In this document: piece after piece, positions 16,364-24,732 of the stretch
Layout: each line of letters begins with the position of its first letter
How positions within the stretch are numbered: position 1 is the stretch's first letter
Assembly (NCBI RefSeq): GCF_011742925.1
Contig: NZ_WAEL01000005.1
Span: forward strand, 124,001-188,000
Length of the DNA stretch: 64,000 nucleotides
Source of the DNA: Fibrivirga algicola
GTDB taxonomy: Bacteria; Bacteroidota; Bacteroidia; Cytophagales; Spirosomataceae
Direction: 5' to 3'
Made by a program: the position numbers and the translations under genes
The notes under the pieces: generated by a model
The model's database searches: none
The model's input: the letters and a program-made list of their open reading frames with translations, nothing else
Told to the model about the DNA's origin: nothing

Positions 16364-19300
16364 TCAGGCTGTAACCGGCTGCACGCGTTTAGCCTGCTTT
16401 CTCCGGTCCTGACGGGTGTAGATCAGGCCGTAAATGACGGGCAGGATCAGCAGCGACAGAATAGTGCTGGTAATGAAGCCGCCGATCATCACGGTAGCCA
16501 GTGGTTTCTGCGTTTCTGAGCCAATCCCCGTCGACAACGCTGCGGGTAACAAGCCAAGTGACGCCATGAGGGCAGTCATCATGATGGGTCGGACCAGGGC
16601 AATAGCACCTTCGCGGACAGCCTCCAGAATAGGCATCTTTCGGTGCTGGTTTTCCTTGAACCGGTTGATCAGGATCACGCCGTTTAGTACCGACACGCCA
16701 AAGAGACAGATAAAGCCAACCCCCGCCGAGATGCTGAAGTTAATGCCGGTCAGCCAGAGCGCCAGGAAGCCGCCAATCAGGGCGAAAGGTACGTTCAGGA
16801 TTACCAGCGTGGCGTCGAGCGCACTGCCGAAGGTAAATAGCAGGATCAGGAAAATGACAGTGATCGAAATGGGGACTACCACCATCAGCGTGCGTTGAGC
16901 ACGGGTCTGGTTCTCAAATTCACCCGCCCAGCGCATGCGGTAGCCATCGGGTAGCTTTACCTGGTCACCCACTGTTTTTTGTGCCTCGGCAATTGTGCTG
17001 CCCAGATCGCGACCGCGTACCGAGAACTTGATGGCAATGAACCGGGCACTATTCTCACGATAGACAAACGCAGGTCCCGACTTAGTGCTGATCTCTGAAA
17101 TCTCTTTCAAGGGTACTTTAGCACCTGAGCGAGTTGGCACCAGCAGGTTTTCAATCAGTTCGGGCGAATACCGGAAGCGTTCATCGTACCGCACTTTGAT
17201 GTCGTAGCGGCGTTCGCCTTCGAAGTACTGCGTCACGGTTTTACCACCAATGGCTGTCTCGATGACCGACTGTGCCACATCGGTAGGTACGTTATAAAGC
17301 GCCAGCTTCTGCGGATCGAGCGTGATCCGGAATTCGGGCTGCCCAAGATTCCGGAAAACACCCAGGTCTTCGACACCCCGGACTTTCTTCATTACGTTGA
17401 GCACCCGCGTGGCTTCTTTATCGAGCACGTTCAGGTCCTGGCCAATGATCTTGATCGCCATTGACCCTTTCACGCCCGATACGGCCTCTTCCACGTTGTC
17501 GGAAATGGGTTGCGAGAAGCCGAATGTGACACCCTTGAAACGGGCCAGTTTTTGCCGCATCTGCTCAATGATCTGGTCTTTGGTCAGGCCGCGCGTCCAT
17601 TCTTCTTTGGGGTACAGATCCACGAAGAATTCGTTGTTGAAAAAACCGGTTGGGTCAGTACCATCGTTGGGCCGGCCGGTTTGCGAGATCACGCCACGCA
17701 CCTCAGGAAATTCCTTGAAAATAGCCCGGAACTTGCGTGTGTAGGCGTAACTCTCGTCGAGCGATACCGAGTAGGGCAGGCTGGCCCGCACGTAGATCGA
17801 TCCTTCATTAAGGCCAGGTAAGAATTCGGAACCCACGCGCGCGGCAAAGATGTAGCCCGAGATAGCCAGTGCGGCGAGGGCAATGCCAATGATGGCTTTG
17901 GGTTTCTGAATGGCCCAATCCAGCGCAGGTACGTAGCCCTTCTCGATCCCCTGTACGATGGGGTTGTGCCGTTCGCGGACGTTCTTTTTCAGCAGCAGCG
18001 AACAAAGCAGCGGAATCAGCGTGAGGCTAACGATCAGGGCACCAAGCAGGGCAAAACCGATTGTCCAGGCCAGCGGGCTAAACAGTTTACCCTCTACTTT
18101 CTGGAAGGCGAAAATGGGCAGCAGGGCCGTAATGATGATGATCTTAGCCGTGAAGATCGACTTACCTACCTCCGTTGCCGAGGAGGCGATCCAGCTTAGT
18201 TTGGCGCGTTTGTTAAACTGCATCATACCCAACTGATCGGCGCGGTGGGCCAGCATTACAAATAGTCCTTCCACCATAATCACGGCGCCATCGATGATAA
18301 TACCGAAGTCGAGGGCACCTATGCTGAGCAAGTTAACCGTCATGCCGCGCAAGCGCAGGCAGATGAACGCAAACAGCAGCGACAGCGGAATTACGATGGC
18401 CACCATCAGCGTCGTGCGCCAGTCGGCCAGGAAGAGTAGGAGAATTACCGTCACCAGGAAAATACCCAGGAATACGTTCTCGCCCACCGTGTGCATGGTG
18501 TAGTTGTTCAGCGTCGTGCGGTCGTAGAACGTCTTGATCTTGACGTCTTTAGGCAGGATCTGGTTGTTCAACTCGTCAATCTTTGCTTTCAGAGCGGGGA
18601 TTACCTCGTTGGGGTTCTCGCCTTTCCGCATCACCACGATACACTCCACTACGTCGTCTTTCTTGTCGCGCCCCACGATACCGAGCCGGGGCTGGAACGA
18701 TTCGCGGACGGTAGCCACATCACGTACCCGGACAGGCGCACCGTTCACATTGTCGATGATGATACCGGCCACGTCTTCGGGCTTGGTCAGCAGACCAATA
18801 CCCCGCACAACCAGGGCCTGGTTGCCCTGCTTAATGACGTCGCCGCCCACGTTGACGTTGCTCTGGTGAATGGCCTGATCTACGTCGACAGCCGTGAAGC
18901 CGTAGTTCGCCAGTAGCGTCGGGTTCAGGCTTACCTCGATCGTTTTTACCTTGCCCCCAAAGCTCACCACGTCGGCAATACCCGGCACTGATTTGATCTG
19001 CCGCTCAATCACCCAGTCCTGAATGGATTTCAGCTCGGTGATGTCTTTCGTTTTGCTTTCCAGCGTGAAGCGGTAAATCTCGCCGGTAGGGCCGTAAGGT
19101 GGCTGAATTTCGGCCTGTACACCTTCGGGCAAATCAACGCCGGCGATGCGATTGGCTACGTTGGTCTGCGCCGTGAAGTTATCCACCCCATCGTCGAAGA
19201 TCATCGTGACTACCGACAGGCCAAACAGCGATACTGACCGGAGCGTAGTTTTCTTGGGTACTGAATTCAATTCTGTCTCCAGCGGAATGGTCACGTAGCG

Positions 19301-19495
19301 TTCCACCTCCTCGGCTGACCGACCCGGCCATTGCGTGATGACAATGGTGTTGGTATTTGTTACATCAGGAAACGTCTCAACGGGCGTATCCATAAAAGAG
19401 ACCACGCCGCCCACAATGATGAGCAGGATGCCGAAGAACACGGCGAACCGGTTCGTGAGGGCAAACGTGATTATACTGCGAATGAACTTGTTCAT
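16364..19495 (-). CDS. CzcA/CusA-type heavy-metal efflux RND pump
   Basis: This is the inner-membrane proton-driven pump of a tripartite metal exporter, with 1043 residues as usual. It begins MNKFIRSIITFALTNRF, with the first membrane helix at about residues 18-33. The large periplasmic loop holds VETFPDVTNTNTIVITQWPG. The HME-RND signature in helix 4 is DFGIIIDGAVIMVE (Asp396, Asp402 and Glu409), which separates metal pumps from drug pumps. The second half repeats the fold and ends in a basic tail. It is the last gene of a leftward operon, 43 bp after the adaptor. The metal cannot be fixed; Cu/Ag (CusA) and Co/Zn/Cd (CzcA) both remain possible. Confidence 0.95.
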   Translation of the reverse strand: MNKFIRSIITFALTNRFAVFFGILLIIVGGVVSFMDTPVETFPDVTNTNTIVITQWPGRSAEEVERYVTIPLETELNSVPKKTTLRSVSLFGLSVVTMIFDDGVDNFTAQTNVANRIAGVDLPEGVQAEIQPPYGPTGEIYRFTLESKTKDITELKSIQDWVIERQIKSVPGIADVVSFGGKVKTIEVSLNPTLLANYGFTAVDVDQAIHQSNVNVGGDVIKQGNQALVVRGIGLLTKPEDVAGIIIDNVNGAPVRVRDVATVRESFQPRLGIVGRDKKDDVVECIVVMRKGENPNEVIPALKAKIDELNNQILPKDVKIKTFYDRTTLNNYTMHTVGENVFLGIFLVTVILLLFLADWRTTLMVAIVIPLSLLFAFICLRLRGMTVNLLSIGALDFGIIIDGAVIMVEGLFVMLAHRADQLGMMQFNKRAKLSWIASSATEVGKSIFTAKIIIITALLPIFAFQKVEGKLFSPLAWTIGFALLGALIVSLTLIPLLCSLLLKKNVRERHNPIVQGIEKGYVPALDWAIQKPKAIIGIALAALAISGYIFAARVGSEFLPGLNEGSIYVRASLPYSVSLDESYAYTRKFRAIFKEFPEVRGVISQTGRPNDGTDPTGFFNNEFFVDLYPKEEWTRGLTKDQIIEQMRQKLARFKGVTFGFSQPISDNVEEAVSGVKGSMAIKIIGQDLNVLDKEATRVLNVMKKVRGVEDLGVFRNLGQPEFRITLDPQKLALYNVPTDVAQSVIETAIGGKTVTQYFEGERRYDIKVRYDERFRYSPELIENLLVPTRSGAKVPLKEISEISTKSGPAFVYRENSARFIAIKFSVRGRDLGSTIAEAQKTVGDQVKLPDGYRMRWAGEFENQTRAQRTLMVVVPISITVIFLILLFTFGSALDATLVILNVPFALIGGFLALWLTGINFSISAGVGFICLFGVSVLNGVILINRFKENQHRKMPILEAVREGAIALVRPIMMTALMASLGLLPAALSTGIGSETQKPLATVMIGGFITSTILSLLILPVIYGLIYTRQDRRKQAKRVQPVTA

Positions 19496-19538
19496 GGTAT
19501 TATGGAGCGACCGGTTCGCTCTGGTCCGGTTGCTATAT

Positions 19539-20645
19539 CTAGTCTGTTAAATCATTGTATAACAGCAAGCTGCCTTCCGTAACGACGGTATCGCCGGGTC
19601 GGATATTCCCCTCGACAAAGGCGTAGCGGGTGGTGTTCTTCTCAACTTTCACCTCCCTGACGGCATACTTATCTTTACCCGTCTGTACGACCACATAGTA
19701 ATGATCGCGGTCGAAAACGACGGCTTTTTGTGGTACGGCGAGTGCATTGCCAACTGTGCCGCCGCCATTGTTGCCTACATGCACATGGATAGTTGCGAAC
19801 ATGTCGGGCTTAAGCAAACCCTCTTTGTTATCGAGTACAATCCGCACTTTCAACACCCGGGCCTGCTCGTCGAGCACGTTGCTGATATTATCTACATGAC
19901 CGCGGAAGGTACGGTCGGGGTAGGCCAGGAGTTGAACATCGACCGCTTCGCCCTGCCTGATCTGCGGGATGTCCTGCTCGTACACGTTCGCCATGACCCA
20001 GATACGCTGCAGGCTTGAAATGGTGTAGAGCGGGCTCTGGTTATCGGAGCGAAGGTCCTGGCCTGTGTTCACATTTTTCTCGACGATATAGCCCGAAATC
20101 GGTGCTTTCACTGTGAAGTAAGGTTGCCCGGTGTTAGCGTTCGCGCCGCCGTATACCCGTAGTACGTTCGTTGACCGGCCTAGTTCTTCCTGCGCTTTTT
20201 TCAGATTATTGCGCGCCGTAAGCATATCGGTTTGCGAGGCGAATCCCGCTTTATATTGGGCTTCAGTATTCTTGACCGCCTGTTGCGCCACTTCAAGGTC
20301 TGCTTTATCGGCCTGATAATTATTGACATAATTAGAGATGTCGCCCGAGCGGATCACGGCCAGGTCCTGGCCCTTCTTTACATAAACACCTAGGGTCACA
20401 TTGGCCTTTTCGACGTTGCCCGAGACAAGCGGAAACACACGGACCACGTTATCCTGATCAAAGGTGACGGTGCCGTTAAGGACCAGTTCGTTTTCGGGAT
20501 TCATGCGCCGCACCGAGTCGGTGAGGTAGCTGGCTGTTGAGTCGGCATCGGACGTAGGTACGTTGCTGGCGGTTGACTCTTTGTTCCCGCAGGCAGCCAA
20601 CAGGCAAACGGCAAGGAAAGGGAGAATTGCGTGGATTGCTTTCAT
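19539..20645 (-). CDS. RND efflux periplasmic adaptor lipoprotein (metal system)
   Basis: This is the membrane-fusion protein that links the RND pump to the outer-membrane channel. From the ATG at 20645 the protein has 368 residues and starts with a lipoprotein signal (FLAVCLLAACGNKEST). The order is a barrel-sandwich half (GTVTFDQDNVVRVFPLVSGNV), an alpha-hairpin (ADLEVAQQAVKNTEAQYKAG and onward), a second half (FTVKAPISGYIVEKNV) and a beta-barrel (IWVMANVYEQDIPQI). The open frame continues 101 codons upstream through a repeat-rich spacer with no domain, so that extension is rejected. It sits between the TolC and pump genes, as in czcCBA and cusCBA. Confidence 0.94.
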   Translation of the reverse strand: MKAIHAILPFLAVCLLAACGNKESTASNVPTSDADSTASYLTDSVRRMNPENELVLNGTVTFDQDNVVRVFPLVSGNVEKANVTLGVYVKKGQDLAVIRSGDISNYVNNYQADKADLEVAQQAVKNTEAQYKAGFASQTDMLTARNNLKKAQEELGRSTNVLRVYGGANANTGQPYFTVKAPISGYIVEKNVNTGQDLRSDNQSPLYTISSLQRIWVMANVYEQDIPQIRQGEAVDVQLLAYPDRTFRGHVDNISNVLDEQARVLKVRIVLDNKEGLLKPDMFATIHVHVGNNGGGTVGNALAVPQKAVVFDRDHYYVVVQTGKDKYAVREVKVEKNTTRYAFVEGNIRPGDTVVTEGSLLLYNDLTD

Positions 20646-20659
20646 GGTAGTGTTTACCC

Positions 20660-20783
20660 TTACTCCCAATCTCTCTACCAGTGCGGGAGAGGGGCGTTGC
20701 TCTACGGCAGCTCCACTATCCAGCAGGGCTATGCCAAAGCAGTTCCCCTCTTCCACGTTAGGGGAGAGGTTGGAGATGAGGAG
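20660..20783. repeat. Imperfect palindromic spacer element (REP-like)
   Basis: The spacer between the TolC and adaptor genes folds into two adjacent hairpins. One pairs CTCTC with GAGAG around 20671-20692, the other pairs CCCCTCTTCC with GGGGAGAGG around 20744-20769. The outer flanks (CCCAATCTCTC and GAGAGGTTGGAG) are also roughly complementary. The design resembles extragenic palindromic elements. No second copy is in the window. Confidence 0.5.
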
Positions 20784-20784
20784 T

Positions 20785-22134
20785 TTAGAAGAATTTTGTA
20801 TTTGTGACGAAATCGAGCTGTTGCTGGCTCTGGAAGACGTTATTGAGCAGGTTGATGTGGTTGAGCTGCGCCTGTTGATAGGTACGTATCTTGTCGAGAT
20901 AGTCGAGAAGCCCGATAGTACGGGCGTTATACGCCTTCGACGCTTCAACGCCGATGTTCTGAATGCGATCGAGGTAACCGGATGGCCGGCTATTTACCTG
21001 TTCGTAATAGGCGTTCAGCACGTCATAAGTGGTTAGTACATCACTTTGCACAATGGCCTGCGCATTTTCGAGGCCTGCCCCAGCGCTCTTGGCGGTTAGC
21101 TCGGCCGCGCGAATAGCCCCCTGATTGCGGTTCCGAACAGGCAGGTCTATGCTAGCCTGTAGCCCAATGAAATTGGTATAGGCATTACCGTAGCGTTCAT
21201 AGAGTAACCCGGTTGTCAGGTCGGGGGTACGGCGGGCACGTTCGAGGCTCAGGCTCCGCTGGGCGTTGGCAATCTGCTCCTGAGTCAGGGCCAGGTCGGG
21301 GCGGTTGGTCAAGGCCGAATCAAGGGCGACGGTCAGGGCCGGTGGCGGCGTGGTTTGGAGGGGTAATGAGGTGGGAAAAATAAAGGTCGGGCTGGCCTGC
21401 CGGAGTAAAATGCGCAGTGTTGCCTGTTCATCGGCGATCTGGTTCTTGTAGTTGGCAATGTTGGCCTGCAAATCCCGGTTAGCAACATCCAGCCGGGTCA
21501 CTTCATACTGAGCTGCCCCTCCGGTCTGCAAGGCAATCCGTGTAGACTCGACCAGTCGCTGCTGCCGGGACAGCTCATCCTGAAAGAGTCTCAGCGCCTG
21601 CAAGTCGAAATACAGGTTGGCGTAGGTGGTATATAGCTGATAACGCAGCGACCGCAGCACATCGCGAAAGGCAATCTGCGATAATGTCCGGTTGCTTTCG
21701 GCCAGTGCCACCAACTTTGAGCGTTTGCCCGCCAGTGTGATTACCTGCTGTAGCTGTAGCGCAAAATAACCACTATTGAAGGTTTGCTGTTGCAAGTCGG
21801 CCTGCGAGGGCGTTCCGAGCGGCAACACCTTACCCGTGTTAGGGTTGTAGAGGTTGGTCTGAAACCAGAGGTTTGGGTTGGGGCGCAAACCGGCCTGGGT
21901 AATCGCCGCACCCGCAATATCGATCTGATACTTTTGTGCCAGCAACTGATAGTTACGGGCTAGTACCTGCTGCTCCAGATCGGGCAGACTAATGCGAAGT
22001 GTGTCGGTAACAGACGGACTGATAGGGGTAGTAGGTGCCTGTGGCTGTGTGCGCCCAGACAACGAGGAGAAAAGGAGTAGTGCCAGCAATGAGTACTTCC
22101 AATTGCTTATACGAACTCCAACCAAGCGATTCAT
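20785..22134 (-). CDS. TolC family outer-membrane efflux protein (metal system)
   Basis: This is the outer-membrane channel of the metal exporter, 449 residues from the ATG at 22134. The signal peptide is NWKYSLLALLLFSSLSG. The paired TolC repeats follow, with long amphipathic helices such as LEQQVLARNYQLLAQKYQI and RSLSLERARRTPDLTTG, and beta segments LWFQTNLYNP and FIGLQASIDLPV. A longer frame from 22200 adds 22 residues with no signal function and is rejected. It is the first gene of the operon and diverges from the porin gene; the spacer between them carries an array of 11-bp-spaced TTAA half-sites. Confidence 0.92.
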   Translation of the reverse strand: MNRLVGVRISNWKYSLLALLLFSSLSGRTQPQAPTTPISPSVTDTLRISLPDLEQQVLARNYQLLAQKYQIDIAGAAITQAGLRPNPNLWFQTNLYNPNTGKVLPLGTPSQADLQQQTFNSGYFALQLQQVITLAGKRSKLVALAESNRTLSQIAFRDVLRSLRYQLYTTYANLYFDLQALRLFQDELSRQQRLVESTRIALQTGGAAQYEVTRLDVANRDLQANIANYKNQIADEQATLRILLRQASPTFIFPTSLPLQTTPPPALTVALDSALTNRPDLALTQEQIANAQRSLSLERARRTPDLTTGLLYERYGNAYTNFIGLQASIDLPVRNRNQGAIRAAELTAKSAGAGLENAQAIVQSDVLTTYDVLNAYYEQVNSRPSGYLDRIQNIGVEASKAYNARTIGLLDYLDKIRTYQQAQLNHINLLNNVFQSQQQLDFVTNTKFF

Positions 22135-22213
22135 AAAAATTACTAGTCTATGATGTGTGCGACAGACAGCGCACGAGTTATGCCCTGACTGCGGCTGCAA
22201 GTAGCTGCCACCT

Positions 22214-22284
22214 CGTTAATGTGTCGTTAAACGGGCGTTAAGAGCTTCTTAAACAAAATGAGGATTTCGTTTAGACCGTTTTAA
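22214..22284. promoter_or_regulatory. Candidate response-regulator binding array (11-bp repeats)
   Basis: TTAA occurs at 22216, 22227, 22238 and 22249, exactly 11 bp apart. The first three are CGTTAA and the fourth is TCTTAA. A TTAG at 22271 stays in phase and a TTAA at 22281 is one base off. Such 11-bp direct repeats are the classic operator form of OmpR/PhoB-family regulators such as CusR. The array lies between the divergent TolC operon and porin gene. The regulator itself is not in the window. Confidence 0.6.
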
Positions 22285-22352
22285 CGGTTCGTTCACCCCT
22301 CTTTAATCTAAGGCCAATACCTTCAGCGCACTGACTTTTACTTAGTTTATTC

Positions 22353-23771
22353 ATGCACAGCACCCCTACCGTTTGCCGCTATATATGCTTATTTGCCGTT
22401 CTGCTACTTGGTAGCGTAAGCCCCGATGTATACGCTCAGAAAGACAACAATAACAATTACCTCGACTCCTCGCAGGCCTGGAGTTTACACTACCAGTTTA
22501 CCACCATTGCGCAGGGGCATACCGGCTTTACTGGAGCTGGGTACGTGGGGCGTAATACGCTGAGTGCTTTGCCTGATACTGCTCTGTCTGTTACTACGAC
22601 GTTGTTTGTAGGCCGTAAGTTGTGGAAAGGCGGAGCCGTTTATTTAAATCCTGAAATCGCGGGTGGGTTAGGCATTGGGCGGCGCGACCCACTGGAGCCT
22701 TATAACGAAGACTTGTATAGTCCGGCGGTGGGAATTGCTGGTTTCCCCAACGGCGAGAGCTTCCGGATCGGGAGCCCGAAGCCGGCTGTATACATTGCGC
22801 GTTTTTATGTGGAACAGGTATTTGCGCTGGGCGGCGCGCAACCAGAAGAAATCCAATCGGAGGCGAACCATGTAAAGCAACGCCGCCCCGACTCACGAGT
22901 GGTTATTACGGCCGGTAAGTTCTCGGTAGCCGATATTTTCGACAACAACAGCTTCTCGCACGATCCCAGAACGCAGTTTTTCAACTGGTCACTGATGAGC
23001 TACGGGGCCTGGGATTACCCCGCCAACACACGCGGCTACACCTGGGGACTGGCGCTCGAATATGTGCGGCCAGCCTACGAACTCAGAATTGCTTATAACC
23101 TGATGCCCCGCACCGCCAATGGCAATGTGCTTGACTGGACCATTAATCAATCGGGTGGGTTGACGGTTGAGTTGGAAAGCCGCTACCGGGTGCTTACCCG
23201 GCCGGGTACCGTCCGGTTATTGGCTTTCCGCAACGCATCGAAAGCACCGACCTACCAGTTGGCAACGCAACGCGTGTTAAGCGGTACTGACAATCCGGAC
23301 CGGCCTTTTGTTCTGCATGGTGAACAATATGGCGGTATTAAATATGGCTTTGGCGTAAGTCTGGAGCAGCCTTTTGCCCGCAATAGCGGTCTATTCGCCC
23401 GGGCTAGCTGGAACGATGGCAAAACAGCTACGTGGGCATTCACCGAGATTGACCGCAGTGTCTCGGTTGGGCTGTTTATGGCCGGAGCCCACTGGGGGCG
23501 GCCGGAAGATGCCATTGGCCTGGCCGGTGTGATGAATGGTCTTTCACCCGACCACGCTGCGTTTCTGAACGCTGGCGGTACCGGATTCATGATCGGTGAT
23601 GGGCGGCTGCCAAATTACAAGACAGAGCAGATTCTGGAAGCATTCTATAAAACCCGTCTTACGCGTGCGCTTTTCCTGACCGCCGATTACCAACGCATTG
23701 GTAACCCGGCTTATAACGGTGATCGTGGCCCGGTCAATGTCTTCTCACTACGTACCCATGTCGAGTTTTAG
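22353..23771 (+). CDS. Carbohydrate porin (OprB family)
   Basis: OprB-type porins are 16-strand outer-membrane channels for sugars. The 472-residue product has a signal peptide (YICLFAVLLLGSVSPDVYAQ), then family blocks: WSLHYQFTTIAQGHTGF, LFVGRKLWKGGAVYLNPE, VVITAGKFSVADIFDNNSF and SYGAWDYPANTRGYTWG, and a C-terminus ending in an aromatic residue (VEF) as in many outer-membrane barrels. The start is the ATG at 22353. It diverges from the metal-efflux operon and shares its 218-bp control region, so co-regulation by metal stress is possible. Sugar specificity is not readable. Confidence 0.9.
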   Translation: MHSTPTVCRYICLFAVLLLGSVSPDVYAQKDNNNNYLDSSQAWSLHYQFTTIAQGHTGFTGAGYVGRNTLSALPDTALSVTTTLFVGRKLWKGGAVYLNPEIAGGLGIGRRDPLEPYNEDLYSPAVGIAGFPNGESFRIGSPKPAVYIARFYVEQVFALGGAQPEEIQSEANHVKQRRPDSRVVITAGKFSVADIFDNNSFSHDPRTQFFNWSLMSYGAWDYPANTRGYTWGLALEYVRPAYELRIAYNLMPRTANGNVLDWTINQSGGLTVELESRYRVLTRPGTVRLLAFRNASKAPTYQLATQRVLSGTDNPDRPFVLHGEQYGGIKYGFGVSLEQPFARNSGLFARASWNDGKTATWAFTEIDRSVSVGLFMAGAHWGRPEDAIGLAGVMNGLSPDHAAFLNAGGTGFMIGDGRLPNYKTEQILEAFYKTRLTRALFLTADYQRIGNPAYNGDRGPVNVFSLRTHVEF

Positions 23772-23810
23772 CGGAGGTGTGTAGCGGTACAGACGTTCAG
23801 CTATATATAA

Positions 23811-23843
23811 AAAATGCCCAACCGTTGCTGGTTGGGCATTTCT
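23811..23843. terminator. Terminator between the porin gene and sdhB
   Basis: A 10-bp core stem (AATGCCCAAC with GTTGGGCATT) lies between convergent genes. Its 30-nt core differs by only one base from the terminator at 7910-7953. Confidence 0.85.
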
Positions 23844-23865
23844 GATCGTGAAAACCGATCGAATT

Positions 23866-24618
23866 CTAAATCGCTTCTGATGTGATTTTGGCACCCAGGT
23901 ACTCGCGGTTCAGGCGGGCAATGTGATCGAGCGAAATCTCTTTCGGACATTCAACTGAGCAGGCGCCGGTAAACGAACAGGCTCCAAATCCTTCAGCGTC
24001 CATCTGCGCTACCATGCGTTCGGCACGTAGGCTGGCTTCGGCTTTACCTTGTGGCAATACGGCCAGGTGAGACACCTTAGCCGCTACGAACAGCATAGCC
24101 GATGCATTTTTGCAGGCTGCTACGCAGGCACCGCAACCAATGCACTGAGCGGCATCCATCGCCTCATCAGCAACGGGGCGGGGAATCAACGTTTCGTTGG
24201 CATCGCGGGCCGAACCGGTGTTGACCGATACGTACCCACCCGCCTGCACGATCCGGTCGAACGCCGAACGGTCGACCATTACGTCTTTGATAACGGGGAA
24301 TGCCCGGGCCCGCCAAGGTTCAACCACGATGGTGTCACCATCGCTGAACGAACGCATGTGCAGCTGGCAGGTAGTAGCCCCCGTTTGCGGACCATGCGCC
24401 CGGCCGTTGATGTACATCGAGCACATACCGCAGATACCCTCGCGGCAGTCGTGGTCGAAGGCAATAATTTCTTCGCCTTTCATGGTCAACTCGCCGTTCA
24501 GCACGTCGATCATTTCCAGAAAAGACATATCAGGTGATATGTTGTCGAGTTGATAGTCAACGAGTTTGCCCTGTGCGTTCCCGTTGCGCTGTCTCCAGAC
24601 TTTGAGGTTAACTTTCAT
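23866..24618 (-). CDS. sdhB: Succinate dehydrogenase/fumarate reductase iron-sulfur subunit
   Basis: SdhB carries electrons from the flavoprotein to quinone through three iron-sulfur clusters on the inner face of the membrane. The [2Fe-2S] ligands are in CREGICGMC followed by a later Cys (ATTCQLH). The [4Fe-4S] motif is [11 protein letters not shown], and the [3Fe-4S] ligands lie in [15 protein letters not shown]. The protein has 250 residues with the ATG at 24618, consistent with the B-type enzymes of Bacteroidota. It is the last gene of sdhCAB, 114 bp after sdhA with a palindrome in the gap, and ends before a bidirectional terminator. Confidence 0.97.
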   Translation of the reverse strand: MKVNLKVWRQRNGNAQGKLVDYQLDNISPDMSFLEMIDVLNGELTMKGEEIIAFDHDCREGICGMCSMYINGRAHGPQTGATTCQLHMRSFSDGDTIVVEPWRARAFPVIKDVMVDRSAFDRIVQAGGYVSVNTGSARDANETLIPRPVADEAMDAAQCIGCGACVAACKNASAMLFVAAKVSHLAVLPQGKAEASLRAERMVAQMDAEGFGACSFTGACSVECPKEISLDHIARLNREYLGAKITSEAI

Positions 24619-24635
24619 GATGTATAGTCGAAAAA

Positions 24636-24728
24636 AGTGCCGTGTTCCAAGTCTGGAAAGCCAGTTTCAGTTGAAGACTTTTTCATACTAAAACGACTTT
24701 CCAGACTTGGCGCTCTGTACCTGGCACT
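24636..24728. repeat. Inverted repeat in the sdhA-sdhB spacer
   Basis: Perfect 14-bp arms (24647-24660 CCAAGTCTGGAAAG and 24697-24710) enclose a 36-nt loop. An outer pair, AGTGCC at 24636-24641 and GGCACT at 24723-24728, extends the fold. It fills nearly the whole 114-bp spacer and has no T tract. Confidence 0.65.
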
Positions 24729-24732
24729 CTTG

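Noticed and set aside
20646-20948. N-terminal extension of the metal adaptor by 101 codons
   Set aside because: The extension is Ser/Arg-rich, runs through a palindromic spacer and the end of the TolC gene, and would hide the lipoprotein signal.
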